Positions 1 through 11,329 of a DNA stretch of 64,000 bases are shown piece after piece. The stretch is from Gnetum montanum (Eukaryota; Streptophyta; Gnetopsida; Gnetales; Gnetaceae). The stretch is taken from positions 12,681-76,680 of the forward strand of contig MNCI01011496.1 of NCBI GenBank assembly GCA_015680685.1. The letters run 5' to 3'. The notes under the pieces were generated by a model. That model was not told where the DNA came from and made no database searches. It saw nothing but the letters and a program-made list of their open reading frames with translations. A program made the translations under genes and the position numbers. Position 1 is the first letter of the stretch. Every line of letters starts with the position of its first letter.

Positions 1-118
1 TTAACTACTGAGTTATTTGGAGGTATCTGGGCCTTGGTGTTGCCAGAGACCAGCAGGCACCTAAATCCTGTTCGAGGACACTCGTTGGCGGTCGCGTCCC
101 AAACGGTCGCCAACAAAT
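1..118. other. GC-richer segment with sharp right edge
   Basis: This stretch is visibly richer in G and C than the AT-rich pol remains that start after about position 118. Near its right edge lies an imperfect inverted repeat (GTTGGCG at 92-98, CGCCAAC at about 109-115) and a direct repeat of CGGTCGC. The composition break suggests the end of a separate inserted sequence, possibly a DNA transposon terminus with subterminal repeats. No coding signal is seen and the left end lies outside the window. Confidence 0.3.
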
Positions 119-1560
119 AAATAGTTCATCTTAAGTATGAGATTCCATCCATTGGTCTATCCTACTCAATAATGGCTCTTTGAGGCTTCTTCAAACTTTC
201 TCAAAATGAACATCATGCTCATACAAACAAGCAAAATCATCCATACCTTCAATATGAAGTAGAATGAAATTCACCACATGCATCTTCAACAATGCATCCA
301 CCACCACATTGGTTTTTCCACTTTTGTGTTTCAACAAAAAATTAAATTTCTATAACTATGTAACCTACTTTATGTGCTTTGCACTCAAAGTTTTTTGAGA
401 ATTTATAAATTGTAGTGCTTTATGATCTGTCATCAAAGTAAACTCTTTGGGCAAAAAATAATGCCTTTAATGCTTAATTTCTTGAAGAGTAGCATATAAC
501 TCCTTTTCATATATGCTAGATTTTTGCCTTGAATCATTCAATTTTTTAGAAAAGAAAGCAACAAGTATACCTTCTTGTGAAAGGACCTCACCAATGGCAA
601 GATTACTTGTATCCACCTCCATCTAAAAAAGCTTTTGAAATCTAGAATTTCAAGCACTGATTCATTGGTAATATTTTCTTTTAAAATATAAAAGTTCCCT
701 TAGGTTTATTATCCCACCTAAAATCTTTATTTTTCTTCAAAAAATCAAACATAGGCTAATAAATACCACTAAAATGTTTTATGAACAATCTATAAAAACC
801 TACTAAACTAAGGAATGACCTTACCTCCCTAATATTATTAGAAGTTGGCCAATTGCTAATAGTCTTTACCTTCATAACTTTCATCTAAATTTGATTTTTA
901 GAAATCATATATCCCAAAGATATGATTTTCCTCTTAAAAATTACTTTTCCTCACATTGATTACTAACTATACCTCCAACTTAAGGCAAATCATCATTAAG
1001 CAATCTAAGTGCTCTTCCTTGTTAGAGATATATACCAAAAATATCTTCAAAAATGACAATACAAGATTTACCAGGAAAGTCCTTCAACATATCATGCATC
1101 AATCTCATGAATGTATCAAGTGCATTCATGAGCCCAAATGGCATTATTAACCACTCAAAAAATCCATTTGGTATTTTGAAATTTTTCTTCCATTCATCAC
1201 CAGGTCTAGTTCTGATTTAATGGTAATGACTTTTCAAATCAATTTTGCTAAAAGTCTTTGCATTGGTTAGGATAGCAAGGATATCATCCATCCTTGAAAT
1301 AAGAAACTTGTACCTCATTATTATCCCATTCACTACCTTGCAATCAATGCACATCCTTCCTTCATCGCTATCCTTCTTTATCACTAGTACTACTAGAACT
1401 GCATAAGCTATCATGAATCTATTTGCAAGAAACTTTTCTACTTATCTTTAGAATTCAATCCTCTAATTTAGTGTCATCTAGTATGATCTTTCATTTGGAA
1501 TGGTAGCACTGGGAAAAAAAATCAATTTGATGTTGTACATTCCTCATTGGTGGCAGTTCA
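119..1560 (-). pseudogene. Reverse transcriptase-RNase H remnant of element D
   Basis: The minus strand carries recognisable Ty3/gypsy RT blocks. There is a fingers motif with VLVIKKDSDEGRMCIDCK (about 1330-1395), an SRMDDILA block, then FSKIDLKSHYH, an RPGDEWK block, and an MPFGLMNA block near 1120-1140. The palm active-site region reads FEDI instead of the usual FxDD or YxDD form. Further left, an RNase H segment with TDHKAL lies near 420-445 and a GKTNVVVDAL block follows. The enzyme would copy the element RNA into DNA in cytoplasmic particles. Several in-frame stops (for example near 1430-1460) and the altered active site mean it is not functional. Only the 1217-1414 stretch is an open frame of any length. 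Confidence 0.75.
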
Positions 1561-2299
1561 TCCAATTCCCCCTTGAACATCTTGAAAACTTTCTGCTTTA
1601 AGCTTAGCACACCTACAAGAAGTTCAAACTGCAAATCATCATGGTTAGTAGAAACTATTGTTAGAGAAACAAAACCAAAACCTATTTCACCATATTCCTT
1701 AATATATCTCCTCTCTCCTTGTAGGATTAAGAAATCATTAAGTGAGCTTTACTACCTCACTTGTCTAGCTGCCATGGGAATCAACTCTAGATATCATCAA
1801 ATCTAGTCACACCCCATATATTTCTTACTTCATCTAACTAAGCACCATTTTCAAAATTCCAAGGTCTATGATAAATTACATGAGCACAATCTATTGAAAG
1901 CACATCATACTTCACAACATCATGAAAACCTCTAATTTTAAATTTCAAATTATATTATTTCATCACCTCTTGGAAAAAATATCTAGATAACTTTGTAGGA
2001 TATAGGATGAGGATTAGTTACAAAAAATAATATAGCAACTTTCCTTGAATAAATAACATTTTCTTGGACTTTCTCATCTATTAACACATGAGTCCATTCC
2101 TCACTAAGAAAATATGTAGTCCCAATCCAAAATAATAATTTCCTATTTGAGTAGTCTCATTTATTTACATTTCCCATGAATGTACAAGAATTTAATTCAA
2201 AAATCTTCTTAATATTAGGATCATTAGGATTACCTCTCTAAAGACCATGGCTTGATATCTTCTCCACCTCCATGGTTTGCACATATTTACCCTTGGCTC
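1561..2299 (-). other. Element D gag-pol linker, protease not recognised
   Basis: This stretch lies between the zinc knuckle and the RT of element D, where a retroviral-type aspartic protease is expected. All frames are broken and I could not find a DSG/DTG-type motif with confidence. It is most likely decayed protease plus linker. No other signal is seen. Confidence 0.4.
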
Positions 2300-3041
2300 T
2301 CTTATGAAGTGGACATTCCCATTACTTATGTCCCCATTCTCCACACTTGAAACATTGGATCTTGGATGAGTTGATCTTTGTTTTCCTTTTCTTGATCCTT
2401 CTTGGATTTATTTTTATCATGGCTATCATCCTTGTCTTTATATTTGGTTTTAAATCCCTTCTCCAAATTCTTGGATCTTTATTTGCTCCTGTTTCCAAAC
2501 CCACTTAATTTCTTTTCACTCTTGAGTATCAAACCATAAGCCTCATCAAGAGTTTATCACTAATAAAAAGATAACTCCTACTAATATGCAATTTTAACAC
2601 CTTTTAAAAATATTAAAGCTTGTTCACACTTCTCCAAGTTTATCTTAGCATGATGGACTAGATCACAAAATTTAATATAGAATTCTTTGACATCCTTATT
2701 AGCTTGCCTTCAGAATTTCAACTTCATGATAGTCTCTTGCAACTAATGAGGCTATTATAATTTTCTCATTAACTTTTATTTCATCATATTTCAATTTCTT
2801 ATGGATTTACTATTTTTTCTTTCATAACCTTGAGACTCCTTTTCCCACAAAGTAGAAGTCATTCCTTCTAATCTAGATTTAGCAGTAGGTATCCTTAAGT
2901 CATTTGACATTTCTTACAATTCAAATTGCTTATCAATTGCCTTCAACCAACTTGAATAAGCATTAGTACCATATACACCAATGAAGATCTTTAACATAAT
3001 TTACAAAAGTTTAGCAGCATTACGTAATGCTCTTGTAAGTC
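2300..3041 (-). pseudogene. Gag C-terminal half of element D with zinc knuckle
   Basis: This is gag, the coat protein that packages element RNA. The minus strand reads a gag core with NAYSSWLKAIDKQFEL and a following SRLEGMTSTLWEKE block (about 2990-2840). Left of that comes a Lys-rich stretch and a CCHC knuckle containing KIQCFKCGEWGHK, completed by a further Cys after one stop (about 2300-2365). At least five in-frame stops are present. The upstream half is not adjacent. It lies at 18425-18740, and the frame runs straight through if C1 plus one target duplication is removed. The gag family assignment is secure from the knuckle and its order relative to RT. Confidence 0.75.
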
Positions 3042-3046
3042 TTTCC

Positions 3047-3619
3047 TATGACATCTTGTCCCCAGATGTCATGGAAAACATCAAATATATGTTATATTAG
3101 ACATTATGTGTAAGAAGACATTATACCAAACATCAAATATATGTAAGATTCAACATTATGTGTAAAAGAAATAACAAATAAAGTGCATAAAGATAAAGAA
3201 AAGAATGCTTTATTGATTTGGAATAGATTATCTAAATCATGCTCTAAGAGTGTTCCTTGGGGTTTTATTCCTTTGACATCTATCCCTTAGAGGCAATCCA
3301 ACACTATCACCATGGTTAGGCCTATTACCAACCACAAGGAATTGCCAGTTCTCTTCTTATCTTGCTTCACCTAGCTGGTATGACTTACCTATACTAGCTT
3401 CACCAGTCCATGCTGACACAACCTCTGAGCCCAAGTATAAATACCTTAGGTCAAACCTCCAAATGTAATCTCAAGAGACATGTCCATTATTACAATGTGT
3501 CTTTTTGAGTCACAATTACAACTAGCCCTTTGGGTCTTATTAAGATAAAAATAACACTTGTTATGAAGAGGCATCATCTTCATTATGCAGTAGCACCATT
3601 TGGGAATGGGGACGTTACA
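3047..3619 (-). repeat. 3' LTR of element C1
   Basis: This 573-bp block matches 17852-18424, 31208-31782 and 35997-36569 along its length. It begins TATGACATC, a variant of the TGTGACATC start seen in C2, and ends ACGTTACA. The ends form a short terminal inverted repeat (TGTGACATCCC against GGGGATGTTACA). The PPT follows immediately to the right. Confidence 0.85.
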
Positions 3620-3635
3620 ATCTAACCTCCTTAGG
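3620..3635 (-). other. Polypurine tract of element C1
   Basis: The minus strand reads CCTAAGGAGGTTAGAT directly before the 3' LTR. The same site in C2 (31783-31798) and H (62319-62333) is purine-rich and nearly identical, which fits a plus-strand DNA priming tract. Confidence 0.7.
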
Positions 3636-4343
3636 TTTCGTTTGTCCTTCACAATTCCATGTTCACTATCTTTTTCCAGCTCCAATGTTGTTTATTATGA
3701 TCTTTTGCTTCAATAATTTGATTTCTCCTTTGAACTTGAAGTTGTTTCTTGCTTATTCTACAATAAAATATATGTGAGAAAAATTTATACGAGTATTAAA
3801 TGTTACTTTCTTATTAATTACTTCATTTTCTAAGATAATGAAAAGAGGTGAATTAAAGATCTACCACCCACCAATCACTAGTCCTAACTATGGTCACACA
3901 AAGTGCAACTCATATTTGGTTACCCAAGTGAAGGCCAAGCAAATTTTTTATTCCCAACTTTCATTACCTTAGATATTTTACTTATTTGATTAAAATATAC
4001 ATTAAATAATGTATAAAATAATAATATTGATCAATAAAAGTAAGGATGAGATACTTTCTAATCTTGATCAACCTTATGAATTGATCGAAGTAATTGCAAT
4101 TTTTCCATAAGTGGTATATGATCAAATGGTCTTGTTCAAGATGGCAAGGATTGATCTTGATTCTTCTCCACTTCTTTTAGAGAAATTGACTCTAGTAACT
4201 TGGTAACATGAAAGAATCGATCATCGTACAAAATATAATCCAAAGTCTCAATGAAGAATGTTGTTTATCCATCATCATTTCATAGTAGAGTAATTGTTGA
4301 ACTAAGGTTCTTGAGGAGCACTATATATCAACATCATATGTTC

Positions 4344-5130
4344 CTAAATTTTGGAATCTGATTTATCTACTGAAGATTTAAAGTAAGTATAATATGAACT
4401 AGCTAATGGAATTGTATGTTGAATTGATGAAAACATCTTCTTCAAATCAGGTTCATCTTCTAAGGATTCCTTTACACACCCATATTTTAAGAATTGATAA
4501 ACACTACTTCCAGCTTTTGCATTAAATTATTCACAAAGAATAAATTGAACTAGATTATTATAACTTAGGAATAACTTATTTTTCAATCTTTCTTCTATTT
4601 TCTTAATTAGATATGCTCCTTGACATAGTTTAACATCTAAACATGTTGGTTTGGCAATCAAATGTCTATTGACCATGCATACATATCTTCTTGATAGATG
4701 AACTTTCAGAATTACTACTAATGCTATGTGATCTTTTCAAAATCTTGACTATTCTTTTCTTTCCCAAGGTTTGAAGTTCTAGAATTTTAAAAATCATATT
4801 TTCTAAACTCCATTCAAATCTTTGTACTAATTAAAACTTGACTTATTTATAAAAGATTATGTAGCCATCCATGTTATGATTTCTGTAACAAGATAATTTG
4901 TATGGCTCAAAAGAAGAACTTCTGCAAGAACCTTTTTGCTTATAAATACCTTTGTATCCTATCTTTCTCAAGTTTAGTTGAAATTGATATAGGAATTTTC
5001 ATGGCAAGACTTCTTGCATACATAAAACATCAGCATCCAAATCTTGTAATTATGCTAAAATGCACAAATATCTATATTCATGCCAATCCAAAGCCCATGG
5101 TGGACATAGCAGATGTTGTTTCTCATTCAC
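4344..5130 (-). pseudogene. Captured CCR4-type deadenylase fragment in element C1
   Basis: CCR4 proteins are Mg-dependent 3' exonucleases of the endonuclease/exonuclease/phosphatase fold that shorten poly(A) tails in the cytoplasmic CCR4-NOT complex. The minus strand reads a block with CPPWALDWHEYR near the start, a DVLCMQEV block holding the catalytic Glu, NHNMDGYIIFYK, and an ILCE-stop-FNAKAGSSVYQFL block equivalent to the DFN motif. It ends SSVDKSDSKI-stop at 4344. The frame has several stops and one extra base near 4743-4765 relative to C2. The C-terminal part of the domain with the last catalytic His is absent. It lies in the same orientation as the element, about 700 bp before the PPT. 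Family identity is inferred from remembered motif order, so a database search is needed to name the parent gene. Confidence 0.7.
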
Positions 5131-5386
5131 TAGGATTCATACAAGCACGTGATATGTTGCAACTTTTATTCTCATTCTAAGATTTTCTTATAGATCATTT
5201 CTCTTCATGGGTATCATATACCTTGTTGAAACAATATTTTGACTCTCCATTTTGTTCTATTGTATGATTTGGTTCCAAGATGAATTAATATACATCTTCT
5301 TGATCATTGAAGATCATTCTATTTAACCAGTTGATTCTCCAAATAATACATTAATGAAACTAATACATCCACTAATTAACTAATTT
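5131..5386. other. C1 internal sequence up to the Athila insertion
   Basis: This AT-rich stretch has a counterpart in C2 at about 32940-33250, including repeated CTAATAC and ATTGATTC words. I see no coding content. The target duplication of element A (ACTAC, 5387-5391) follows. Confidence 0.5.
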
Positions 5387-5391
5387 ACTAC

Positions 5392-6230
5392 TAATGAGCA
5401 ACAAGGTATCCTTACGCTCAACCATACGAATATGAGCATTCATGCAGGATCTGCTCAAATTTCAAGGACTAAGTGCTTATGTGCCTTTGTGGAAAAAGAA
5501 TGGGTTGATCAATCATTATCTTCCCAAGCCTACTTGTATGTCACGATTGTATGGTTAAGTAAACTTGAGGCATATGATTTTTATTATTTTTTGTGTTTTT
5601 ATGTCCTACTGCTAATAAGGGAGGAGAGAGATAACTAAGTAACTAATTTAATTTGACTACTTATTAACTAGGCTCTTACTGATCCTAACACCAGTATCTG
5701 TTCTCACTTGCCATACACATCCTGAACCAGTGCAACACTACTGGGATTACCAAATGCTAATCATTACTGGGTTACCAAGTGTTACACACATGCTCGAAAT
5801 GATCATACTATGTGTGCTTACTTAGGAGAGTTGTAGGGTGAGAGAGAATCATTAATTAACTAAGAAACACATTAAATAATAGTAATTAACATTAATTAAT
5901 CTATTTTGAATGCTGCAAGGTTTATCACAAAGTTTGTCTTTATTATCGTACACAAGGTGTGCTCAGGTACACAATGCTTGAATAAATATCTGTTCACTTT
6001 ATGACTCCTACTGCAGGCACGTAGAAATAATTCTAACTCTAAGAGGAAGAAAAGGCAAGATTTTGGGTAAGGAACTAAAATTAACTATGCAAACCAAGTG
6101 CACCCGCCTCTTATTTATAGGTAATGAGGTAGGATGCAAGATTGGGTATCTAACATCGCATGGCAAGCTCTGACATCATGGATCCAATATCGTGGATGTG
6201 ATATCGTGGCCTCGATATCACAGTTCATCA
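5392..6230 (-). repeat. 3' LTR of element A
   Basis: This 839-bp LTR starts TAATGAGCAACAAGG (TGATGAG in the other copies) and ends GTTCATCA. It aligns along its length with 14514-15338 and, more distantly, with the LTRs of B. It keeps the TTTATAGG TATA region and the AATAAA signal on the minus strand. CpG sites seen in B are mostly TG or CA here. Confidence 0.9.
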
Positions 6231-8140
6231 TATTCCCATGACTGAATGAAAACTCATCCTTGAGATCCTTACAAAATATTGGAAAGATATGGAATTATTG
6301 ACTAAATTACAACTGGCAATGAAATGGGATGGTAGACTCTATGTGCCTGATGAACGAATCGACAATACATTATGACATTGGTGTTCATACCCATGGTGGT
6401 GAACACTGTACATAAGTGGCATCTAGACCTTCATTTGATAGCTTGAAGAGAAAGGGAGATAGAAAGAGAAAATTAAAAATTAGATGCATTGCTACCGATG
6501 CCGAGATTGTGCATTTTGTTGTTTATCCATAACCACACAATTAAACTTGTTCCTAGTGTAAATGCTCTAGCTCTAGTCCATCCCAAGTGCTTCCTCCTAC
6601 CCCAATCCATTGTCCATGTAATCATCATCTGCACATACAACACAGTCACGAATGAGCAAGGATAAGTAAACCATAATGTAGTTGATACCTTGCCTCGATA
6701 TAAAGCACATTGGCTAGGTTGTGGTTATGGCAGAAACTAGGTTAGATTTTTATTATTGATAACTACCGAAGGTGTAGGGGTTAGGCAAGTAGTAGAATGG
6801 AGAAATTGAAAAAGTTGTTTTAGGGCCTCCACGACTAAGAGCAAACCTCTAGTGGCAATAAGATGGAAAAATATAAGGAACAAGAAAGATGGAAAAAATA
6901 ACAACAGCAACGCCAATAAAGTGGATGTCAAATATGGGGATGAAACAAGAAATGGTTTATTGCAGATAATATCTAAGGGAAAAAACTTAACAATTGCACC
7001 AAAAAGGAATGCTAGTGGGTCCTTTCCAAAGTAGGCTCATGCCCTTTATGCCCTAAAAAACCCACTAAACAAAGGGTTTGTAGGCTCTAGGAATGTCATT
7101 TGGAAGCAAGAGTTAAAAACTTACCCACAAGAATTTACCAAGGAAAAATAATGCATCAATCAAGATATGGAATAATCATAAAATCGGCAATGAGGTGGAA
7201 CATGGAAAGAAAGATGAAGAGTAGAAATGGAATGGAATCTTAAGAGCAAGGTTTTGTAAAGTCCCTTGTGTATGTCATGGTTAATGTGACTGAGTAGAAC
7301 TCATTCCAAATCCAAACTCAAACTAACCACATTCAGTGACCTTGCATCGATACACTTGGCCAATCCATCCTCTTGAAGCAACAAGAATACCTTCACAAAG
7401 AGTGACCACCATCCCAAGGAGAGCGAGATGGAGAAGTAGAAAGTGATAAAGGGCCTTAGTTAGAGGGAACCTTCAGGCATGGATAACATATCTTTCCAAT
7501 GCCATAACCAATGCTTGTAGCCCATGTTTCTTTATTATTTCTAAGGGGTGCGCTTTGAATTCTCACTCTCTTTTTTTTGTGTGAAAACCACATCATGCAA
7601 AGACTTATTTTTATTCACTCAGCTTCCTAATATTTAATCAATGGTAGAATGGCAGAAAAACCAAGAAAAAGCATCCAAGGACCCAAGAGAATGACCGGCA
7701 CAAATGCATTGAATCCCCTTGAAGTCACACCCTTGTCAAGCATTGAGTCCTTTCTTGGTTTGAAAAATACCAAACCACCAATTCATTAATAAGTTTATTT
7801 AGAAAAAGGGATAGTATAGTTCCAAAATCGAGGGAGACCATAGAGTTGAATGGATGAATGGAAAGCATGGACTCATTGCCTATTTTATAAAAAGAACCAT
7901 ATCATAATATCAACATCATAATTCAAAGGTACAAACCAAACATTAGCAAGCAATAGTACATAATTCAATCCACCATCATGAGCACTTATTGTATGACGAA
8001 TGAAAGTAAATCAACCAATCCAAGAAATAGTAAAAATGTGAACGATGGTGTCAAAAAAAATAAGAAAAATTGAAGAAATGTGTAAAAAAAATACAAAACT
8101 ACAAAAAGAACTAAGGGCCTAGAATGGTTGGCATAGGTGA
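6231..8140 (-). other. Long non-coding 3' region of element A (env position)
   Basis: About 1.9 kb lie between the integrase side and the 3' LTR. In Athila elements this slot often holds an env-like frame. Here no frame over 72 codons exists on the coding strand and I see no membrane-protein signature. The stretch aligns with 24043-25990 of B, including shared text near 6758-6785 and 7010-7060, so it was part of the common ancestor rather than a random insert. A degenerate PPT (minus strand CATGGGAATA) abuts the LTR. Confidence 0.65.
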
Positions 8141-8499
8141 CCATCTCCCCCATGATTAATTTGGAAGGAGGAGATCTGAAATAGTGAGCAAGGTTTTCCA
8201 CCAACAGAGGTAGTAGGAGTACTGGCTAACCTAGGCTCATAGAAAGGTTTGGTTTGTTGGATGTTGACAAGTAGTTTCTTATTTGGGCTCTCAGGTTTGT
8301 ATATCATCATGGCCCCTAAAAGAAAAGTTGCATGAATGACATAAGGTCCTTCCCACAGTGTTTAAAATTTGGTACTTTGTGAAACATGTGTGGGATTATA
8401 GTAGAGAACCTTATCTTCTAGTTGATATTTAACTTTCATAATCATTAGGTCATGACTTTGTTTATTGAAGACCTTGTACAATTCATTAGATGATTGGGT

Positions 8500-9260
8500 G
8501 GCCAATCAATTCTGATATAGTAGGTTAAGGGTCATCAACCATTGTTTTTGTGCTAGATCAAGGTCAAGGTTGAGGTTACATGCCATGGATAGTGTACAGA
8601 TCTCAGTTTGAATGAGAAGTATTGGTAATTTATGGTACACTAACTCATAGGGAGAGTAGCCTATACAGAGTTTCCATGTGGATCGGTATGCCCAAAGAGC
8701 ATCGTTCAATTTAGTGCTGCAATCTCACCTAAACTTGCTAATGGTTCTTGTCAATATCTTTGTAATCTCCTTGTTGGTGACTTCAGCTTGACCGTTCGCT
8801 TGGGGGTGGTATGGTGTAGTCAATTTGTGCTCAACCCCTAAGCGTTGCATTAATTTTTGAAAATTTGCACTTGTGAAGTGTGTACCATTATCTAAAATAA
8901 GTGCATGAGGCATACCAAACCTATTTATTATTTGTTGTTGAACAAATTATGCAGTTGTAGATGATGTACAATCCTTAATAGTAGCTGCTTCTACCCATTT
9001 TATAAGGTAATCAACAGTAACAATAATATAAGCTTTTTCATTAGACATTGGTGTAATCGGTCCCATAAAATCAATTCTCCAAATCTTAAAGGGTTCTAAA
9101 GGTTGGATTCATTGTTGCATGTCCTCCATTCTAACAGTCATCCCCTCATCATGTTGATAGTACTCACAAGATTGGACGAATTGATGGATGTCCCGAAACA
9201 ATGTAGGTCAATAATATCCTGCAAGTAGGATCTTAGTGGTTGTTCGTCTCCTAGCGTAAT
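8500..9260 (-). pseudogene. Integrase remnant of element A
   Basis: Integrase inserts the DNA copy into the host chromosome. Reading leftward, an HHCC zinc-binding region ends with CEYY (one Cys of the final pair lost, about 9150-9170). Then the core shows RIDFMGPITP (first Asp), LILDNGTHF (second Asp, about 8880) and GQAEVTNKEI (Glu, about 8780), so the DDE triad can be traced. The NDALWAYRST and YSPYELVYHK blocks (8600-8709) are characteristic of the Athila lineage. The frame is broken near 8710-8724 and around 8930-8950. A typical C-terminal domain follows to about 8310 only in fragments. Confidence 0.85.
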
Positions 9261-9576
9261 GACCCCCGCAAGGACCCTCATGAGCATCTTGGAGAACTCA
9301 AAGTTGATCTACATCGGGAACACACCATCAAACCAAGCCATCAGGACATACTTTATAAAGTTTCCCATTGATTTCCATAAAATACTTAGCTCAGTGAAGA
9401 AACTGTTGTTTCTTTTTAAGGTCAAACCCTTGTTGTGTTTTTTGTGTAAGGAGATAGGTGAGAATGCCACTATACCAATTTTTCTCTATGGTTAATTGAT
9501 CATTCACTACACCTAAAAAGAGGAGCTCATCTGAGAAATAATCAAAAATTGGACACTCATCCTCTTTGTTGTCCCA

Positions 9577-9860
9577 TCACAACCGAGATAAATGATCAGC
9601 AACTACATTCTTGGTGCCTTTATGATCGATCATCGTAAGATTGAACTCTTGTAAGATTACAAGCCATCGTATGATGTGAGGGCTTACCATTACCTTATTC
9701 ATTAGGAACCCTATTGCACTATGATCTGTATGTACGAATACCTTATAGCTTAAGACATAGTGCCTAAATTTTTCTAGTGCAAACACTACAGCCATTAATT
9801 CTTTCTCTATTGTAGTGTAGTTAAGTTGTGCACCAACGATACTTCTACTTGCGCAATGGA
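9577..9860 (-). pseudogene. RNase H remnant of element A
   Basis: The frame from 9795 to 9577 carries VFALEKFRHYV, a HTDHSAIGFL block with the catalytic Asp, and KGTKNVVADHLSRL at the end. This is the RNase H domain that removes template RNA during reverse transcription. It sits between RT and integrase as expected. Part of the upstream half (9796-10100) is decayed. Confidence 0.85.
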
Positions 9861-10134
9861 TGTCTTAAGGATGTTTTTGGTCATCTAACTATGTAATTAT
9901 AGCTTCTAAGGCAAAGTTGGACATGTCAGTCATTATGTGGAATGGCCTGGACCAGTCAGTAGCTTGTAGAATAGATGTTTCTACTAGCTTCTATTTTAAA
10001 GTTTGGAAAGCTAGTTCGCATTCCCTAGTCCATTTGAAAGGCATGTCCTTTTTCATTAATTCAACCAATGGTTTTGCAACCTTTGAAAATTTCTCAATAA
10101 ACCTTTTGTAGTAGCTAGTGTGTCCAAGGAATGA

Positions 10135-11090
10135 TCAGATATCTTTCATAGTTTCTGGTTGATGGGTAATTCCTTGGATAACTTTGATCTTTTCAGGGTC
10201 TATCTCTATTCCTATTTGTGAGATTTTATGTCCTAGTACAATGCCTTCTTGGACCATCAAATGGATTTTCTGCCAATTGAGCCTTAAATTGGTTTCTACA
10301 CATCGTTTTAATACTTTCTCTAACCGATCCAAGGCTTGATCAAAGTTTTCTCTGTAGGTGGAGAAGTTGTCCATGAAGACCTTCACACTATTTCATATCT
10401 ACTGCTGGAATATGCTTAGAACTAATCGTTGAAACATTGTAGGGGCATTACACAAGCCAAATGACATCTGTTTGTATGCGAATGTTCCCCAAGGACTAGT
10501 GAACGTCGTCTTGGCTTGGTCTTCCAGGCCTATTTGTATTTGGTTGTACCCATTGTACCCATCCAGAAAACTATAGTAGCAATGCCTTGTAATGGTGTCT
10601 AAGACTTGGTCAATGAATGGCAACGAAAAGTGGTCCTTGAATGTTGCCATATTTAGTAGCCTGAAATCTATGCACACCCTCCATTTACCTTCCTTTTTGG
10701 GCACTATAACTAAAGGGCTAACCAATTCGCTATCAGCAATGGGGTATATGAACCTAGATTTTAGAAGCTGTTCAATTTCTTCCTTAACTACTTGCTTCAG
10801 CTTTAGGTTCAATCACCTCTGTGGTTGTCTTCGAGGCTTCATGGAGGGCTTAGTGTAAATTCTATGTTGGCATATCCTAGGATCTATTCTAGTTAATTTG
10901 AGATATGACTAAGTGAAGGATTTCGATCATTTTTTTTTATTACCTTTAGCAATCTCTCTTTTTGTTGCAGAGCGAGCTTAGTGTTAATAATTACTGATTT
11001 TTCATTTTTAAAAAACATGTATTCCATACTGATGGGCAATGGTTTTAGCTCAAGGGGCTCTTTCTTAAACTTATCAGGGATTTCCAACTT
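10135..11090 (-). pseudogene. Reverse transcriptase remnant of element A
   Basis: The RT reads leftward from the linker ELKPLPISMEYMF (about 11050) through VIVPKKEGKWRVCIDFR (about 10690), LPFIDQVLD, SFLDGYNGYNQI, TTFTSPWGTFAYKQM, FGLCNAPTMFQR (about 10430), then VFMDNFSTY (about 10380) and a thumb with EGIVLGHKIS. The two long frames (10399-10812 and 10135-10386) are in register and separated by two stops. The active site reads FMDN where the second Asp is normally kept, so the polymerase is dead by two independent criteria. Wording matches the Athila lineage. Confidence 0.88.
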
Positions 11091-11329
11091 TCACCAATTG
11101 ATATTTTCAAGGTCAAGACTTGGAAGTTGGTGATGGACTTGCTCTAATGTGTCTATACTATCGATGTAAGTGCAAGTCAAACCTCAGTTGGTTTCATGCA
11201 TATAGTTAAATTGTTCTCTTGATTAGCTGTCAGCCGCTAGGCACCTTCCTATCTTGTGGTTGCTACATATAGGCATCTTTCTATATCAGTCACTTGTGCA
11301 CACTAATTTCATGCAAGCAATGTTAAACA

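Larger units (their letters stand above)
119..3041 (-). mobile_element. Element D, left part: gypsy (chromovirus-like) gag C-terminus and pol
   Basis: This is the downstream part of a minus-strand Ty3/gypsy element. Reading leftward, gag and a zinc knuckle lie at 3041-2300, reverse transcriptase at about 1560-800, and RNase H down to about 119. Many stops and frame changes make it a relic. It ends abruptly at 3041, where the LTR of element C1 begins, and its gag frame resumes at 18425 on the far side of C1. Its 3' LTR and integrase are not in the window. Assignment to a chromovirus-like lineage rests on the style of the RT and RNase H motifs and is tentative. Confidence 0.75.

Noticed and set aside
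3042-3046. TTTCC / TTGAC as the target duplication of C1
   Set aside because: Only 3 of 5 bases match. I rely on the gag frame continuity instead and treat the duplication as unproven.
4902-5180. 92-codon plus-strand frame with an IHANP run that looks like a CCR4 motif
   Set aside because: It is antisense to the CCR4-type fragment. The matching plus-strand frame at 32666-32953 is also antisense, and the sense strand gives the full motif order. The IHANP run is coincidental.
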